DNA from: an alpha proteobacterium AAP81b | Lineage (GTDB): Bacteria; Pseudomonadota; Alphaproteobacteria; Sphingomonadales; Sphingomonadaceae | Assembly (NCBI GenBank): GCA_001295935.1 | Contig: LJHX01000006.1 | Coordinates: forward strand, 1 to 38,308 | Length of the DNA: 38,308 nt | Direction: 5' to 3' | Shown here: in pieces, positions 16,189 to 24,662 of the stretch | How positions within the stretch are numbered: the first letter of the stretch is position 1 | Layout: every line of letters starts with the position of its first letter | Translations under genes and position numbers: made by a program | Notes under the pieces: generated by a model | The model's database searches: none | What the model saw: only the letters and a program-made list of their open reading frames with translations | Told to the model about the DNA's origin: nothing

Positions 16189-17804
16189 CGCGCCGGCGGC
16201 GCAGCCGCCTTCTCGCGCTCGACCTGCGCCGCGACGCTCGCCAGCAGCGCCGGCGCGTCGATGACGATGCCGTCCTTGATCGTCCAGCGCACGCCGCCGA
16301 CACGCTTCTGGCAGCCGCACGAATCGTCGAGGCGCTCGGTGCCGGTGCCATAGAGCGTCTTGAGATTCTGCAGCGGGTTTTCCGGCGTGATGACCAGGTC
16401 GGCGCGCATGCCGACGCGGACCAGGCCGAAGTCGGGTTCGGCGATTCCCTTGGGCTCGCTCAGCGTCCGGGCGCCGTTGATCGTTGCCGACTGGATGACC
16501 TCCAAGGGCGCGAAGCCGGCTTCCTGGAGCATTTCGAGTTCGAGGATATAGTTGAAGCCCCACAGCTGCCAGATGAAGCCGGGGTCGCTGCCCGTCGTCA
16601 CTCGTCCGCCCACATTTTTGTAATCATTGACCAATCGCATGTAGCGCTGGTAAAAATTGCGCCAGTTGACTTCGTTGGCGGTCGTCCAGTCGAAGAAATA
16701 GCTGCCGTGGTTGTCGCGGTTCGATTCATAATAATGGATCATCGACGGCAGCGTGTATCTGGCGTGCCAATCGGCGTTCTTCGCCCGCATCAGGTCGCGC
16801 GAGGCGGAATAGATGTTGAAGGTGGGATCGAATACTACCCCTGTCGCCTTCTGCGCCTTGAGATAGTCGGTCCAGGCGTCGCCGCCGGGTTCCTCGATCT
16901 GGTTCCAGATTTCGGCGATGCCGCCGAAGCGATCCTGCTCGTTGTTGAAATTATAGGAGAAAGGCGTGTCCTGGATGCGCCGGCCCTTGAGCAGGCTTTC
17001 GAAATGCCCATAGAAATGGGTGATGCTGCCGAGCCCGGCGGCGGCGGCGTCGCGGGCGTTGAATTCGGCGATATTGGGCTGCGACAGATGCGCGACGGTG
17101 CCGAGGCCGAGCTTTTTCGCCTCGTCGAGCGCGGCGCGGTCGATCGCCGGCGTCTCGTCATCGCGGTTGAAGAATTTGATGCCGTCGACACCGGCGCTCG
17201 CCGCCCAGCGCACCCAGGCGCGCGCCTTTTCCGGCGTGGTGACGCGGCCGCCGGTCCAGCCGGCGTCGGCGCCCGAGCCGAGCGTCTGATAGACATAGAT
17301 GTGCGGCGCCAGGATGGTGTTGGCGGCGCTGCGCTTCTTGTCGTCGAGGGCGCGGCCGGCGCGGTCGCCGAACAGCGGCACGCCGCGCAGGGTGGTGACG
17401 CCATGGGCGAGCCACAGCCGATAGGGATAGCTCGGGTCGGGCGCCTTGCTGGGGTCGCCGCTATGGCCATGCATGTCGACGAAGCCCGGCATCACATACA
17501 TGCCGGTGGCATCGATCTCCCGCGTTGCGCCGCGCGGCGCACGGTCGGGCTTCATGGGCAAGCCCGGCGTGCCGGCGCCGCGGATATCGACGATGCGATC
17601 GCCCTTGATGACGATATCGGCAGGGCCGATGGGCGGGCCGCCATTGCCGGTGATGATCGTCGCGCCGCGAATGACCAGCGTGGGATAGGGGCCTTCGCCG
17701 CCGGTCGGGCCGGGGGTGCGCGCCGGTGTCGGCAGCATCTCGGCGGCGGTCGCAAAGGTCGGTAGTGCCAGCACCAGCACCGCCATGATCGTCCGCAACC
17801 ACAT
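16185..17804 (-). CDS. Exported amidohydrolase-superfamily enzyme (imidazolonepropionase-like)
   Basis: This 539-residue protein has a signal peptide (MWLRTIMAVLVLALPTFATAA) and a metal-dependent hydrolase barrel. Motifs include GFVDMHGHSG (HxH metal ligands), the lysine region GVDGIKFFN, GTVAHLSQP and ITHFYGH (further histidines) and TTGSDPGF (aspartate), then the closing beta-sandwich VGMRADLVITPENPL. Members hydrolyse cyclic amides or dipeptides; the substrate here cannot be told. The ATG at 17802-17804 is preceded by AAGGGGGC and begins the signal peptide, so it is preferred to 17837. It is coupled to the LprI-like gene downstream and divergent from plsY with 86 bases between. Confidence 0.85.
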   Translation of the reverse strand: MWLRTIMAVLVLALPTFATAAEMLPTPARTPGPTGGEGPYPTLVIRGATIITGNGGPPIGPADIVIKGDRIVDIRGAGTPGLPMKPDRAPRGATREIDATGMYVMPGFVDMHGHSGDPSKAPDPSYPYRLWLAHGVTTLRGVPLFGDRAGRALDDKKRSAANTILAPHIYVYQTLGSGADAGWTGGRVTTPEKARAWVRWAASAGVDGIKFFNRDDETPAIDRAALDEAKKLGLGTVAHLSQPNIAEFNARDAAAAGLGSITHFYGHFESLLKGRRIQDTPFSYNFNNEQDRFGGIAEIWNQIEEPGGDAWTDYLKAQKATGVVFDPTFNIYSASRDLMRAKNADWHARYTLPSMIHYYESNRDNHGSYFFDWTTANEVNWRNFYQRYMRLVNDYKNVGGRVTTGSDPGFIWQLWGFNYILELEMLQEAGFAPLEVIQSATINGARTLSEPKGIAEPDFGLVRVGMRADLVITPENPLQNLKTLYGTGTERLDDSCGCQKRVGGVRWTIKDGIVIDAPALLASVAAQVEREKAAAPPAR

Positions 17805-17890
17805 CGACTTGCCCCCTTGCCCCGTCACTGCCGCCAAAGCGGTTGCAGCAAGACTAGGCCGCAGCGCCGTGAAGTTCTAGCAGGGGTGTC

Positions 17891-18472
17891 ATGATCGCTG
17901 CGCTCGCCTTGCTGGGTTATCTTCTGGGGTCGATCCCCTTCGGATGGCTGCTCACCCGCGCCGTCGGCATCGACATTCGCGCCGTCGGCAGCGGCAATAT
18001 CGGCAGCACCAACGTGCTGCGCACCGGCAACAAGGGGCTGGCGGCGGCGACGCTGCTGCTCGACGCCGGCAAGGGGGCGTTGGCGGTCGGGCTTGCCGCC
18101 TGGCTCGGCGGCACCGCCGGCGCGCTGGTGGCAGCGGCCGCGGCCTTTGTCGGCCATTGCTTCCCGGTTTGGCTCGGCTTTCGCGGCGGCAAGGGCGTGG
18201 CGACGCTGCTTGGCCTGACCTTGATGGCGCTGCCGGCGGCGGGGGTCGCGATGCTGGCAGTCTGGCTCGGCGGCGCGCTGGTAACGCGCTATTCGTCGGT
18301 CGGCGGCATGCTCGCCGCGCTTGCCGCGCCGGTCGGCGCACTGCTGCTCGGCCAGCGCGATTGGGCCGTCATCCTGGCTGGCCTGGCGCTGCTGCTGATC
18401 TGGCAGCATCGCGACAATATCACCCGGCTGCGCGACGGCACCGAAAGCCGGATCGGGGCGCGCGCCGCATGA
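17891..18472 (+). CDS. plsY: Acyl phosphate:glycerol-3-phosphate acyltransferase PlsY
   Basis: This 193-residue integral membrane enzyme transfers an acyl chain from acyl phosphate to glycerol 3-phosphate, the first step of phospholipid synthesis. Several hydrophobic segments frame the three conserved loops: GSIPFGWLL, GSGNIGSTNVLRTG, and FRGGKGVATLLG with the nearby GHCFPVWLGF. The ATG is preceded by AGGGG. The stop overlaps the dprA start (ATGA); plsY-dprA adjacency is common in alphaproteobacteria. Confidence 0.96.
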   Translation: MIAALALLGYLLGSIPFGWLLTRAVGIDIRAVGSGNIGSTNVLRTGNKGLAAATLLLDAGKGALAVGLAAWLGGTAGALVAAAAAFVGHCFPVWLGFRGGKGVATLLGLTLMALPAAGVAMLAVWLGGALVTRYSSVGGMLAALAAPVGALLLGQRDWAVILAGLALLLIWQHRDNITRLRDGTESRIGARAA

Positions 18473-19563
18473 GCCTGCCTGCCGATGCCGTCGCGCGGCT
18501 GCGGTTGATCCGCACCGAAAGCATCGGCCCCGTCACCTATCGCCAGCTGATCGCGCGCTTCGGCGATGCGCGCCAAGCGCTGGCCGCGCTGCCCGACCTC
18601 GCCCGCCGCGGCAATCGCGACCTCGCCATCGCCAGCGTCGAGGACACCGAGGCCGAACTCGCGGCGCTGGCGGCGCTTGGCGCGACGATGATCTTCCTCG
18701 GCACGCCGGCCTATCCGGCGCTGCTCGCCGCCACCGAAACCGCGCCGCCAGTGCTTGCAGCGCATGGCGATCTGGGGCTGCTCGACCGGCCGGCGCTGGC
18801 AATCGTCGGCGCGCGCAACGCCAGCGCTGCCGGCGTCCGCTTCGCCCGCCAGCTTGCCGCCGATCTCGCCGCCGAGGATCTCGTCATCGTTTCGGGGCTG
18901 GCGCGTGGCATCGACGCCGCGGCGCATCAGGGCGCGCTGGCGCAGGGCACCGTCGCCGTCATCGCCGGCGGCATCGATATCGCCTATCCGCCCGAAAACG
19001 CCGAGCTGATGGCGGCGATCGCCGCGCAGGGCCTGGTGCTCGCCGAGCAGCGGCCGGGGGTCGAGCCCCAGGCGCGCCACTTCCCGCGGCGCAACCGCAT
19101 CATCGCCGGGCTGGCGACGGGCACCCTCGTCGTCGAAGGCGCGCCGCGCTCGGGGTCGCTGATCACCGCGCGCCTCGCCGCCGACATGGGGCGCGAGGTC
19201 ATGGCGATCCCCGGCTCGCCGCTCGATCCGCGCGCGCAAGGGTGCAATTTGCTGATCCGCGAGGGCGCGACGCTGGTGCAATCGGCCGCCGATGTGATGG
19301 AAGCGCTGTCGAGCTTCGGCAGCGGGCCGCAATTGGGGCTGCGCTTCCAGGCCGCCGAAGCGACGCCGGCGCCGCTGCCGGAGGTGGTCGACGACGCGGC
19401 GCACGCCGAAGTGCGCGCGCTGCTGTCGCCGACGCCGGTGGCGGTCGACGAGCTCGTCCGCCTGTCGGGGCTGGCGCCGGCGAGCGTTGCCAGCGTCCTG
19501 CTCGATCTCGAAATCGCCGGCAGCCTCGTCCGCCACGCCGGCGGCCGGGTGGCGCTGGCATGA
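18469..19563 (+). CDS. dprA: DNA processing protein DprA (Smf)
   Basis: This 364-residue protein loads RecA on incoming single-stranded DNA during transformation. A helical N-terminal domain (residues 1-65) is followed by the Rossmann-like DprA core with IVGARNAS, VSGLARGIDAAAHQGAL, GGIDIAYPPEN and FPRRNRIIAGL. A C-terminal winged-helix domain (about 300-360, LLSPTPVAVDELVRLSGLAPASVASVLLDLE) completes it. The start is set by the ATGA overlap with plsY; the much longer open frame is a shadow of plsY. No other competence genes are nearby. Confidence 0.95.
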   Translation: MSLPADAVARLRLIRTESIGPVTYRQLIARFGDARQALAALPDLARRGNRDLAIASVEDTEAELAALAALGATMIFLGTPAYPALLAATETAPPVLAAHGDLGLLDRPALAIVGARNASAAGVRFARQLAADLAAEDLVIVSGLARGIDAAAHQGALAQGTVAVIAGGIDIAYPPENAELMAAIAAQGLVLAEQRPGVEPQARHFPRRNRIIAGLATGTLVVEGAPRSGSLITARLAADMGREVMAIPGSPLDPRAQGCNLLIREGATLVQSAADVMEALSSFGSGPQLGLRFQAAEATPAPLPEVVDDAAHAEVRALLSPTPVAVDELVRLSGLAPASVASVLLDLEIAGSLVRHAGGRVALA

Positions 19564-19603
19564 CCCCTGCCCGGCGCGAGCGATCTGTGCTACGGACCCC
19601 CCT

Positions 19604-19810
19604 ATGGCTTCGGTCGCCGTCCTTCCGCGTCTCGACGAATTTGCGCTGGTCCGCCTCGTGCATGATGTCGTGCGTCCCGACGGCGTGCTTCCCGCCGGCA
19701 GCGAGGGTGCCATTGTTTTCCGCCATGGCGACGGCGAGGCCTATGAGGTCGAGTTCGCTGCACCGTTCCGCGACGTCGTCACGCTGACCGCCGCCGACCT
19801 GCAAGCGTGA
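19604..19810 (+). CDS. DUF4926-like small protein
   Basis: This 68-residue protein, beginning MASVAVLPRLDEFALVRL, has the DUF4926 pattern. A leading LDEFALVRLVHDV is followed by a strand-rich core containing LPAGSEGAIV, HGDGEAYEVEF and a final TLTAADLQ. It is probably a small beta-barrel. No clear ribosome site precedes the ATG. Its stop codon overlaps the GTG of the next gene (GTGA), so the two are translated together. The function of DUF4926 is not established; see the paired gene for the possible toxin-antitoxin-like reading. Confidence 0.72.
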   Translation: MASVAVLPRLDEFALVRLVHDVVRPDGVLPAGSEGAIVFRHGDGEAYEVEFAAPFRDVVTLTAADLQA

Positions 19811-20133
19811 TCCCGGAGTTCGGCGCGCACAGCGTGCCGGCGGCGAAGGTTCGCGATTACCTCCTCAATGCGGCAAACCCGGCGAATCGTGGCAAGGCCA
19901 AATGGTTCGAATCTTTCGGCTTTCGCCGGGCCGCATGGCCGCTGCTCCAGCAAGCGCTGTTCCGGCACCCCCTCGATCATCCCGTGCTTCGCAGCGAGGA
20001 GAGCGAGTACGGGCGCAAGCTTGTCGTCGAGGGCGGGCTCGTCGCACCCGACGGCCGGTTACCGTGGCTGCGCAGCGTGTGGATCGTTCGGCCGGACGAG
20101 GTGACGCAGTTCGTCACCGCCTTTCCGGCATAA
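19807..20133 (+). CDS. DUF6883-like protein paired with DUF4926
   Basis: This 108-residue protein starts at a GTG that overlaps the preceding stop. It resembles DUF6883: IPEFGAHSVPAAKVRDYLLN, KAKWFESFGF, then LVVEGGLVAPDGRLPWLRSVWIV and the ending TQFVTAFPA. Small proteins of this type are, from memory, often found next to DUF4926 genes or at the C-termini of large secreted or phage-related proteins, which suggests a toxin-like or modifying activity. No catalytic residues can be named with confidence. It ends 85 bases before the first M20 peptidase gene. Confidence 0.72.
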   Translation: MIPEFGAHSVPAAKVRDYLLNAANPANRGKAKWFESFGFRRAAWPLLQQALFRHPLDHPVLRSEESEYGRKLVVEGGLVAPDGRLPWLRSVWIVRPDEVTQFVTAFPA

Positions 20134-20218
20134 GTCACGGCGGATAATCGCCTCGCCCTGTCGTGGCTCTTGCCGCCAGCCGACCTTGCCCGCACTATAG
20201 GCAAAAATGGGGAAACCG

Positions 20219-21625
20219 ATGCGATCGACGATCACCGCTGCCGCGCTTGCGGCCTGTCTTGCCGCGCCCGCGCTGGCCGCCGCGCCACCGGCGGCCGACG
20301 ACGCCGCCTTCCGCGCGCTCTACAAGGAACTCGTCGAGACCAACACCGATCACAAGATCGGCGATTGCACCACCGCCGCCCGCCAGATCGCCACCCGCAT
20401 GAAGGCGGCGGGCTTCACTGACGCCGAACTCAACGTCTTCGTTCCCGAAGGCCTGCCGCTCGACGGCGGCCTGATCGCGACGATGGCGGGCAGCGATACG
20501 TCGAAGGGTGCCGTCATGCTGCTCGCCCATCTCGACGTCGTCGAGGCGCGCCGCGAGGATTGGGTGCGCGAGCCCTTCAAGCTGATCGAGGACGGCGGCT
20601 ATCTCTATGCCCGCGGCACCGCCGACGACAAGGCGCAGGCGGCGATCTGGGCCGATACGCTGATCCGGCTGCGCCAGGCCGGCGCCAAGCCGAAGCGCAC
20701 GCTCAAGATGGTGCTTTCCTGCGGCGAGGAATCGCTGCCGCGGATCAACAACATCCGCTGGCTGATCGAAAAGCACCCCGAGTGGATCAAGGCCGATTTC
20801 GCCCTCAACGAAGGCGGTTCCGGCGCCCTCAAGGACGATGGCTCGCCACTGGCCCTGGGCTTCCAGGCCGGCGAGAAGGTCACCCAGAATTTCGTCATCG
20901 AGGCAACCAACCCCGGCGGCCACTCGTCGGTGCCGCGCCCCGACAACGCCATCTACGCCCTGGCGACGGCGCTGGGCCGGCTGGCGGCTTATGATTTCCC
21001 CGTCCGCTTCAACGACGTCACCCGCAACATGTTCACGACGCTGGCGGCGATGACGCCGGCGCCGGTCGGCCCCGCGATGGCGCGCCTCGTCGCCAACCCC
21101 GCCGACGCCGAAGCCAACGCTATCGTCTCGGCCGATCCACGCTTCCACTCGATGCTGCGCACCACCTGCGTGGCGACGCTGCTCGACGGCGGCCATGCCA
21201 TCAACGCGCTGCCGCAGCGCGCCAGGGCGACGGTCAATTGCCGGATGTTCCCCTCGGACAAGCCCGACGAGGTCAAGGCGGCGATCGTCGCGGCGATCGG
21301 CGATGCGCCGGTAACCGTCACCGCGATCCCGCCGGTCAACCCGGTCAACCCGCCACCGCAGCTGAGCGAGGAAGTCTTCGGAACGGCCAAGAAGGTCGCG
21401 GCGAAGCATTGGCCGGGCATCCCCGTCGTGCCGACGATGAGCACCGGCGCCACCGACGGCCGCTTCCTCATCCAGGCCGGCATCCCGACCTATGGCGTTC
21501 CGGGGTTCTTCGCCGAGCCCGAGACCAACGCCCACGGCCTCAACGAGCGGATTTCGGTCAAGGGCCTGATGGAGGGGCGCGCCTATCTCTTCGACCTGAC
21601 CAAAGCCTATGCGGGGCTGAAGTGA
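20219..21625 (+). CDS. M20-family metallopeptidase, exported, paralogue 1
   Basis: This 468-residue zinc peptidase has a signal peptide (MRSTITAAALAACLAAPALAA). The metal and catalytic motifs of M20 are intact: LLAHLDVVEA (His, Asp), RGTADDKAQA (bridging Asp), LSCGEES (Glu-Glu), ALNEGG, and the late HGLNERI histidine. The dimerisation domain contains NPGGHSSVPRPDNAIY. It should release amino acids from peptides in the periplasm. I chose the ATG at 20219, preceded by GGGGAAACC; the ATG at 20207 four codons earlier is possible. It is the first of three paralogues, and the next start overlaps its stop by one base. Confidence 0.9.
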   Translation: MRSTITAAALAACLAAPALAAAPPAADDAAFRALYKELVETNTDHKIGDCTTAARQIATRMKAAGFTDAELNVFVPEGLPLDGGLIATMAGSDTSKGAVMLLAHLDVVEARREDWVREPFKLIEDGGYLYARGTADDKAQAAIWADTLIRLRQAGAKPKRTLKMVLSCGEESLPRINNIRWLIEKHPEWIKADFALNEGGSGALKDDGSPLALGFQAGEKVTQNFVIEATNPGGHSSVPRPDNAIYALATALGRLAAYDFPVRFNDVTRNMFTTLAAMTPAPVGPAMARLVANPADAEANAIVSADPRFHSMLRTTCVATLLDGGHAINALPQRARATVNCRMFPSDKPDEVKAAIVAAIGDAPVTVTAIPPVNPVNPPPQLSEEVFGTAKKVAAKHWPGIPVVPTMSTGATDGRFLIQAGIPTYGVPGFFAEPETNAHGLNERISVKGLMEGRAYLFDLTKAYAGLK

Positions 21626-23013
21626 TGCGGCGCCTGCTGCTTGCCGCCGCGCTGCTCGCCGCTCCCGCCGCCGCCGCCGAACGCCCCGACCAGACGGCGT
21701 TCAAGGCGCTCTACAAGGAACTCATCGAGACCAACACGACCGTCTCGGCCGGCAGTTGCACCCTCGCCGCCGAGCGGATGGCGGCGCGCCTCAAGGCCGC
21801 GGGCTATCCCGATTCCGATATCCGGCTGTTCCCCGGCCCCGCCGATCGCCCTCAGGACGGCGGCCTTGTCGCCACCCTGCCCGGCAGCGACCCCAAGCTG
21901 AAGGCGCTGCTGCTGCTCTCCCACACCGATGTCGTCGAAGCCAAGCGCGCCGATTGGGAACGCGACCCCTTCGTCATGGTCGAAGAGAATGGCTGGTTTT
22001 ACGGCCGCGGCGCCAGCGACGACAAAGCCCATGGCGCGATCTTCACCGACACGATGATCCGCCTGAAAAAGCTCGGCAAAGCGCCGCGCCGCACCGTCAA
22101 GCTGGCGCTGACCTGCGGCGAGGAGGGCGGGCCGTTCAATGGCGCCGAATGGCTGGTCAAGAACCACAAGGACTGGATCGACGCCGAATTCGCGCTGAAC
22201 GAAGGCAGCGTCGGCATCCGCGACGCCGCCGGCAAGCGCATCAGCCTCGGCTTCCAGGCCGGCGAGAAGGTCTATCAGGATTTCACCCTGGAAGCCCGCA
22301 ACCCGGGCGGCCACAGCAGCCGCCCGCGCCCCGACAACGCCATCTACGAACTCGCCGGCGCGCTCGTCCGCCTCGGCAAGTACGAGTTTCCGGCGCAGTT
22401 CAGCGACACGACGCGAGCGTATTTTACCGCAACGGCGAAACTTGTCGGCGGCGAGGCCGGCGCGGCGATGGTGAAACTGCTCGCCGACCCTGGCGACCTC
22501 GCCGCCAACGCCATCGTCAGCCGCGACCCCGCCTGGCATTCGATGCTGCGCACCACCTGCGTCGCGACCCTGCTCGACGCCGGCCACGCCAACAATGCCC
22601 TCGCCCAACGCGCCCGCGCCAACGTCAATTGCCGGATGTTCCCCGGCGATTCGATCGCCAAGGTCAAAGCCCAGATCGAAGCCGCGATCGCCGACACGAC
22701 GATAACCGTCACCCCCCAAGGCGAGCCCAGCCCGACGCCGCCGCCACCGCCGCTCGCCCCCGCCATCTACGACCCGGCGGTCAAGCTCGCGGCGAAACAC
22801 TTCCCCGGCGTGCCGATGCTGCCGGCGATGACCACCGGCGCCACCGACGGCCGCTACCTCAACGCCAACGGCATCCCGACCTATGGCGTGCCCGGCCGCT
22901 TCTCCGATCCCGACGGCAACGGCGTCCACGGCCTCAACGAACGCAAGTCGGTCGAGGGGCTGTACGCCGAGCGCGATTATCTGTTCGATCTCATCCAGGT
23001 CTATGTGAAGTAA
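21625..23013 (+). CDS. M20-family metallopeptidase, exported, paralogue 2
   Basis: This 462-residue paralogue has a signal peptide (MRRLLLAAALLAAPAAAA) and all M20 metal motifs: LLSHTDVVEA, GRGASDDKAHGA, LTCGEEGG, ALNEGSVG and VHGLNERK. Compared with paralogue 1 it has Thr instead of Leu after the first metal histidine, and a proline-rich insert (SPTPPPPPLAP) near residue 372. The start is set by the TGATG junction with paralogue 1. A palindromic element separates it from paralogue 3. Substrate preference cannot be judged from sequence, but the three proteins probably share a peptide-scavenging role with different specificities. Confidence 0.9.
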   Translation: MRRLLLAAALLAAPAAAAERPDQTAFKALYKELIETNTTVSAGSCTLAAERMAARLKAAGYPDSDIRLFPGPADRPQDGGLVATLPGSDPKLKALLLLSHTDVVEAKRADWERDPFVMVEENGWFYGRGASDDKAHGAIFTDTMIRLKKLGKAPRRTVKLALTCGEEGGPFNGAEWLVKNHKDWIDAEFALNEGSVGIRDAAGKRISLGFQAGEKVYQDFTLEARNPGGHSSRPRPDNAIYELAGALVRLGKYEFPAQFSDTTRAYFTATAKLVGGEAGAAMVKLLADPGDLAANAIVSRDPAWHSMLRTTCVATLLDAGHANNALAQRARANVNCRMFPGDSIAKVKAQIEAAIADTTITVTPQGEPSPTPPPPPLAPAIYDPAVKLAAKHFPGVPMLPAMTTGATDGRYLNANGIPTYGVPGRFSDPDGNGVHGLNERKSVEGLYAERDYLFDLIQVYVK

Positions 23014-23018
23014 AAACT

Positions 23019-23225
23019 GGCCTCCGGCGGCAAGGGGTTGAGCCCCTTGACCCACTTTCGTGGGGCAGTCCTCACGCGGTCAAAGTGCGTACCAAAACAA
23101 AAGCGGGTCAAGGGCCTCAGGCCCTTGCCGCGGGTACCCAGCGAAACAAGCGCGCTGGTATGTCTGTCAGTTGAGCGTAGCGGCGGCGGCGCGCTTGTTT
23201 CGCTGGGAGCCCGCCGCCGGAGGCC
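23019..23225. repeat. Nested palindromic element between M20 paralogues 2 and 3
   Basis: The ends are a perfect 13-base inverted repeat, GGCCTCCGGCGGC (23019-23031) and GCCGCCGGAGGCC (23213-23225). Inside are hairpins CAAGGGG-TTGAG-CCCCTTG (23031-23049) and CAAGGGCC-TCA-GGCCCTTG (23109-23127), which are also inverted copies of each other with flanking GACCC/GGGTC. There is also a perfect 19-base inverted repeat CCCAGCGAAACAAGCGCGC (23137-23155) with 23189-23207. It begins five bases after the stop of the second peptidase gene and fills nearly the whole spacer. It encodes nothing recognisable. It may act as a terminator or mRNA-stability element, or be a small mobile repeat; no target duplication was identified. 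Confidence 0.8.
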
Positions 23226-23248
23226 CTCTTTCTTCTTAGGAACGTCGA

Positions 23249-24637
23249 ATGAAAACACTCCTCGCGGCCGCGCTAATCGCCGCCCCCGCCGCCGCTGCCG
23301 ACCTTCGCCCCGATCAGGTCGCCTTTCGCGAGCTGTTCAAGGAGATGGTCGAGACCAACACCAGCCTCTCGGCGGGCAGCTGCACCCTCGCCGCCGAAAA
23401 ACTGGCGACACGCCTCAAGGCGGCGGGCTTCGCTGACGCCGACATCGAGCTGTTCGCCGATCCTTCGGCGCCCAAGGAAGGCGGCCTCGTCGCCGTGCTC
23501 AAGGGCAAGGACGCCAAGGCCAGGCCGATCCTGCTGCTCGGCCATCTCGATGTCGTCGAGGCCAAGCGCGAAGATTGGACGCGCGATCCCTTCGTCATGG
23601 TCGAGGAGGGCGGCTATTATTATGGCCGCGGCACCTTCGACGACAAGGCGCAGGCGGCCGTCTGGGTCGATACGATGATCCGCTACAAGGCATCGGGCAA
23701 GGCGCCGCGCCGCACGCTCAAGCTGGCGCTGACCTGCGGCGAGGAAACCACCTTCGCCTTCAACGGCGCCGACTGGCTGGCGAAGAACCGCCCCGAACTG
23801 ATCGCCGCCGAATTCGCGCTCAACGAGGGCGGCGGCGGCCGCTATGGCACCGATGGCAAGCCCCAGGGTCTCGCCGTCCAGGTCGGTGAGAAGACCGTCC
23901 AGAATTACAAGATCGAGGCGACCAACCCCGGTGGCCACAGCAGCGTGCCGCGCCCGGACAACGCCATCACCGACCTCGCGCGCGCGCTGATCAAGGTCAA
24001 CGCCCATGAGTTCCCGGTGCAGTTCAACGATACGACGCGCGCCTTCTTCGCCGCCACCGCCAAGGCCAGCCCGGCGCCGGTCGGCCCGGCAATCACCGCG
24101 CTGCTCGCCAACCCCGCCGATGCCGAGGCCAATGCCATCATCAGCCGCGATCCGACGTTCCACTCGACCTTGCGCACCACTTGCGTCTCGACGCTGGTCA
24201 GTGCCGGCCATGCCAACAACGCCCTGGCGCAACGCGCCACCGCCAATGTCAATTGCCGGATGTTTCCCGGCTCCGACCCCGAAGTCGTGCGCGCGACGCT
24301 CGCGGCGGTGATCGGCGACGCCAAGGTGACGGTCAGCCTGGTGCCGCCGGTGCGCCCGGTCGCCAAGGCGCCGCCGCTCGATCCCGCCATCGTCGGCCCG
24401 ATGCAGCGGCTGGCGGCAAAGCACTTCCCCGGCGTGCCGTTCAGCCCGACGATGTCGACGGGCGCCACGGATGGCATCTTCCTGTCACCGATCGGCATTC
24501 CGACCTATGGCGCGCCAGGCATGTTCATCGACCCCGATGGCAATGGCATCCACGGCCTCAACGAGCGCATCCGCATCGAGTCGCTGATGCAGGGACGCGA
24601 TTATCTCGACGAGCTCGTCCACACCCTCGCCGGATGA
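23249..24637 (+). CDS. M20-family metallopeptidase, exported, paralogue 3
   Basis: This 462-residue zinc peptidase has a signal peptide (MKTLLAAALIAAPAAAA). The M20 motifs are complete: LLGHLDVVEA, GRGTFDDKAQA, LTCGEETT, ALNEGGGG, NPGGHSSVPRPDNAI and IHGLNERI. It matches paralogue 1 in some segments (PAPVGPAI, NPADAEANAI) and paralogue 2 in others (SAGSCTLAAE, GHANNALAQRA), consistent with gene duplication and perhaps partial exchange. The ATG has AGGA seven bases ahead. The terC gene follows after 25 bases and may be cotranscribed. Confidence 0.9.
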   Translation: MKTLLAAALIAAPAAAADLRPDQVAFRELFKEMVETNTSLSAGSCTLAAEKLATRLKAAGFADADIELFADPSAPKEGGLVAVLKGKDAKARPILLLGHLDVVEAKREDWTRDPFVMVEEGGYYYGRGTFDDKAQAAVWVDTMIRYKASGKAPRRTLKLALTCGEETTFAFNGADWLAKNRPELIAAEFALNEGGGGRYGTDGKPQGLAVQVGEKTVQNYKIEATNPGGHSSVPRPDNAITDLARALIKVNAHEFPVQFNDTTRAFFAATAKASPAPVGPAITALLANPADAEANAIISRDPTFHSTLRTTCVSTLVSAGHANNALAQRATANVNCRMFPGSDPEVVRATLAAVIGDAKVTVSLVPPVRPVAKAPPLDPAIVGPMQRLAAKHFPGVPFSPTMSTGATDGIFLSPIGIPTYGAPGMFIDPDGNGIHGLNERIRIESLMQGRDYLDELVHTLAG

Positions 24638-24662
24638 GGGCGAAGTGCGTTAAGGCGGGCAT

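Noticed and set aside
23014-23248. Possible CRISPR-like repeat in the spacer between peptidase genes
   Set aside because: The repeats are inverted and nested rather than regularly spaced direct repeats, and no cas gene is present.
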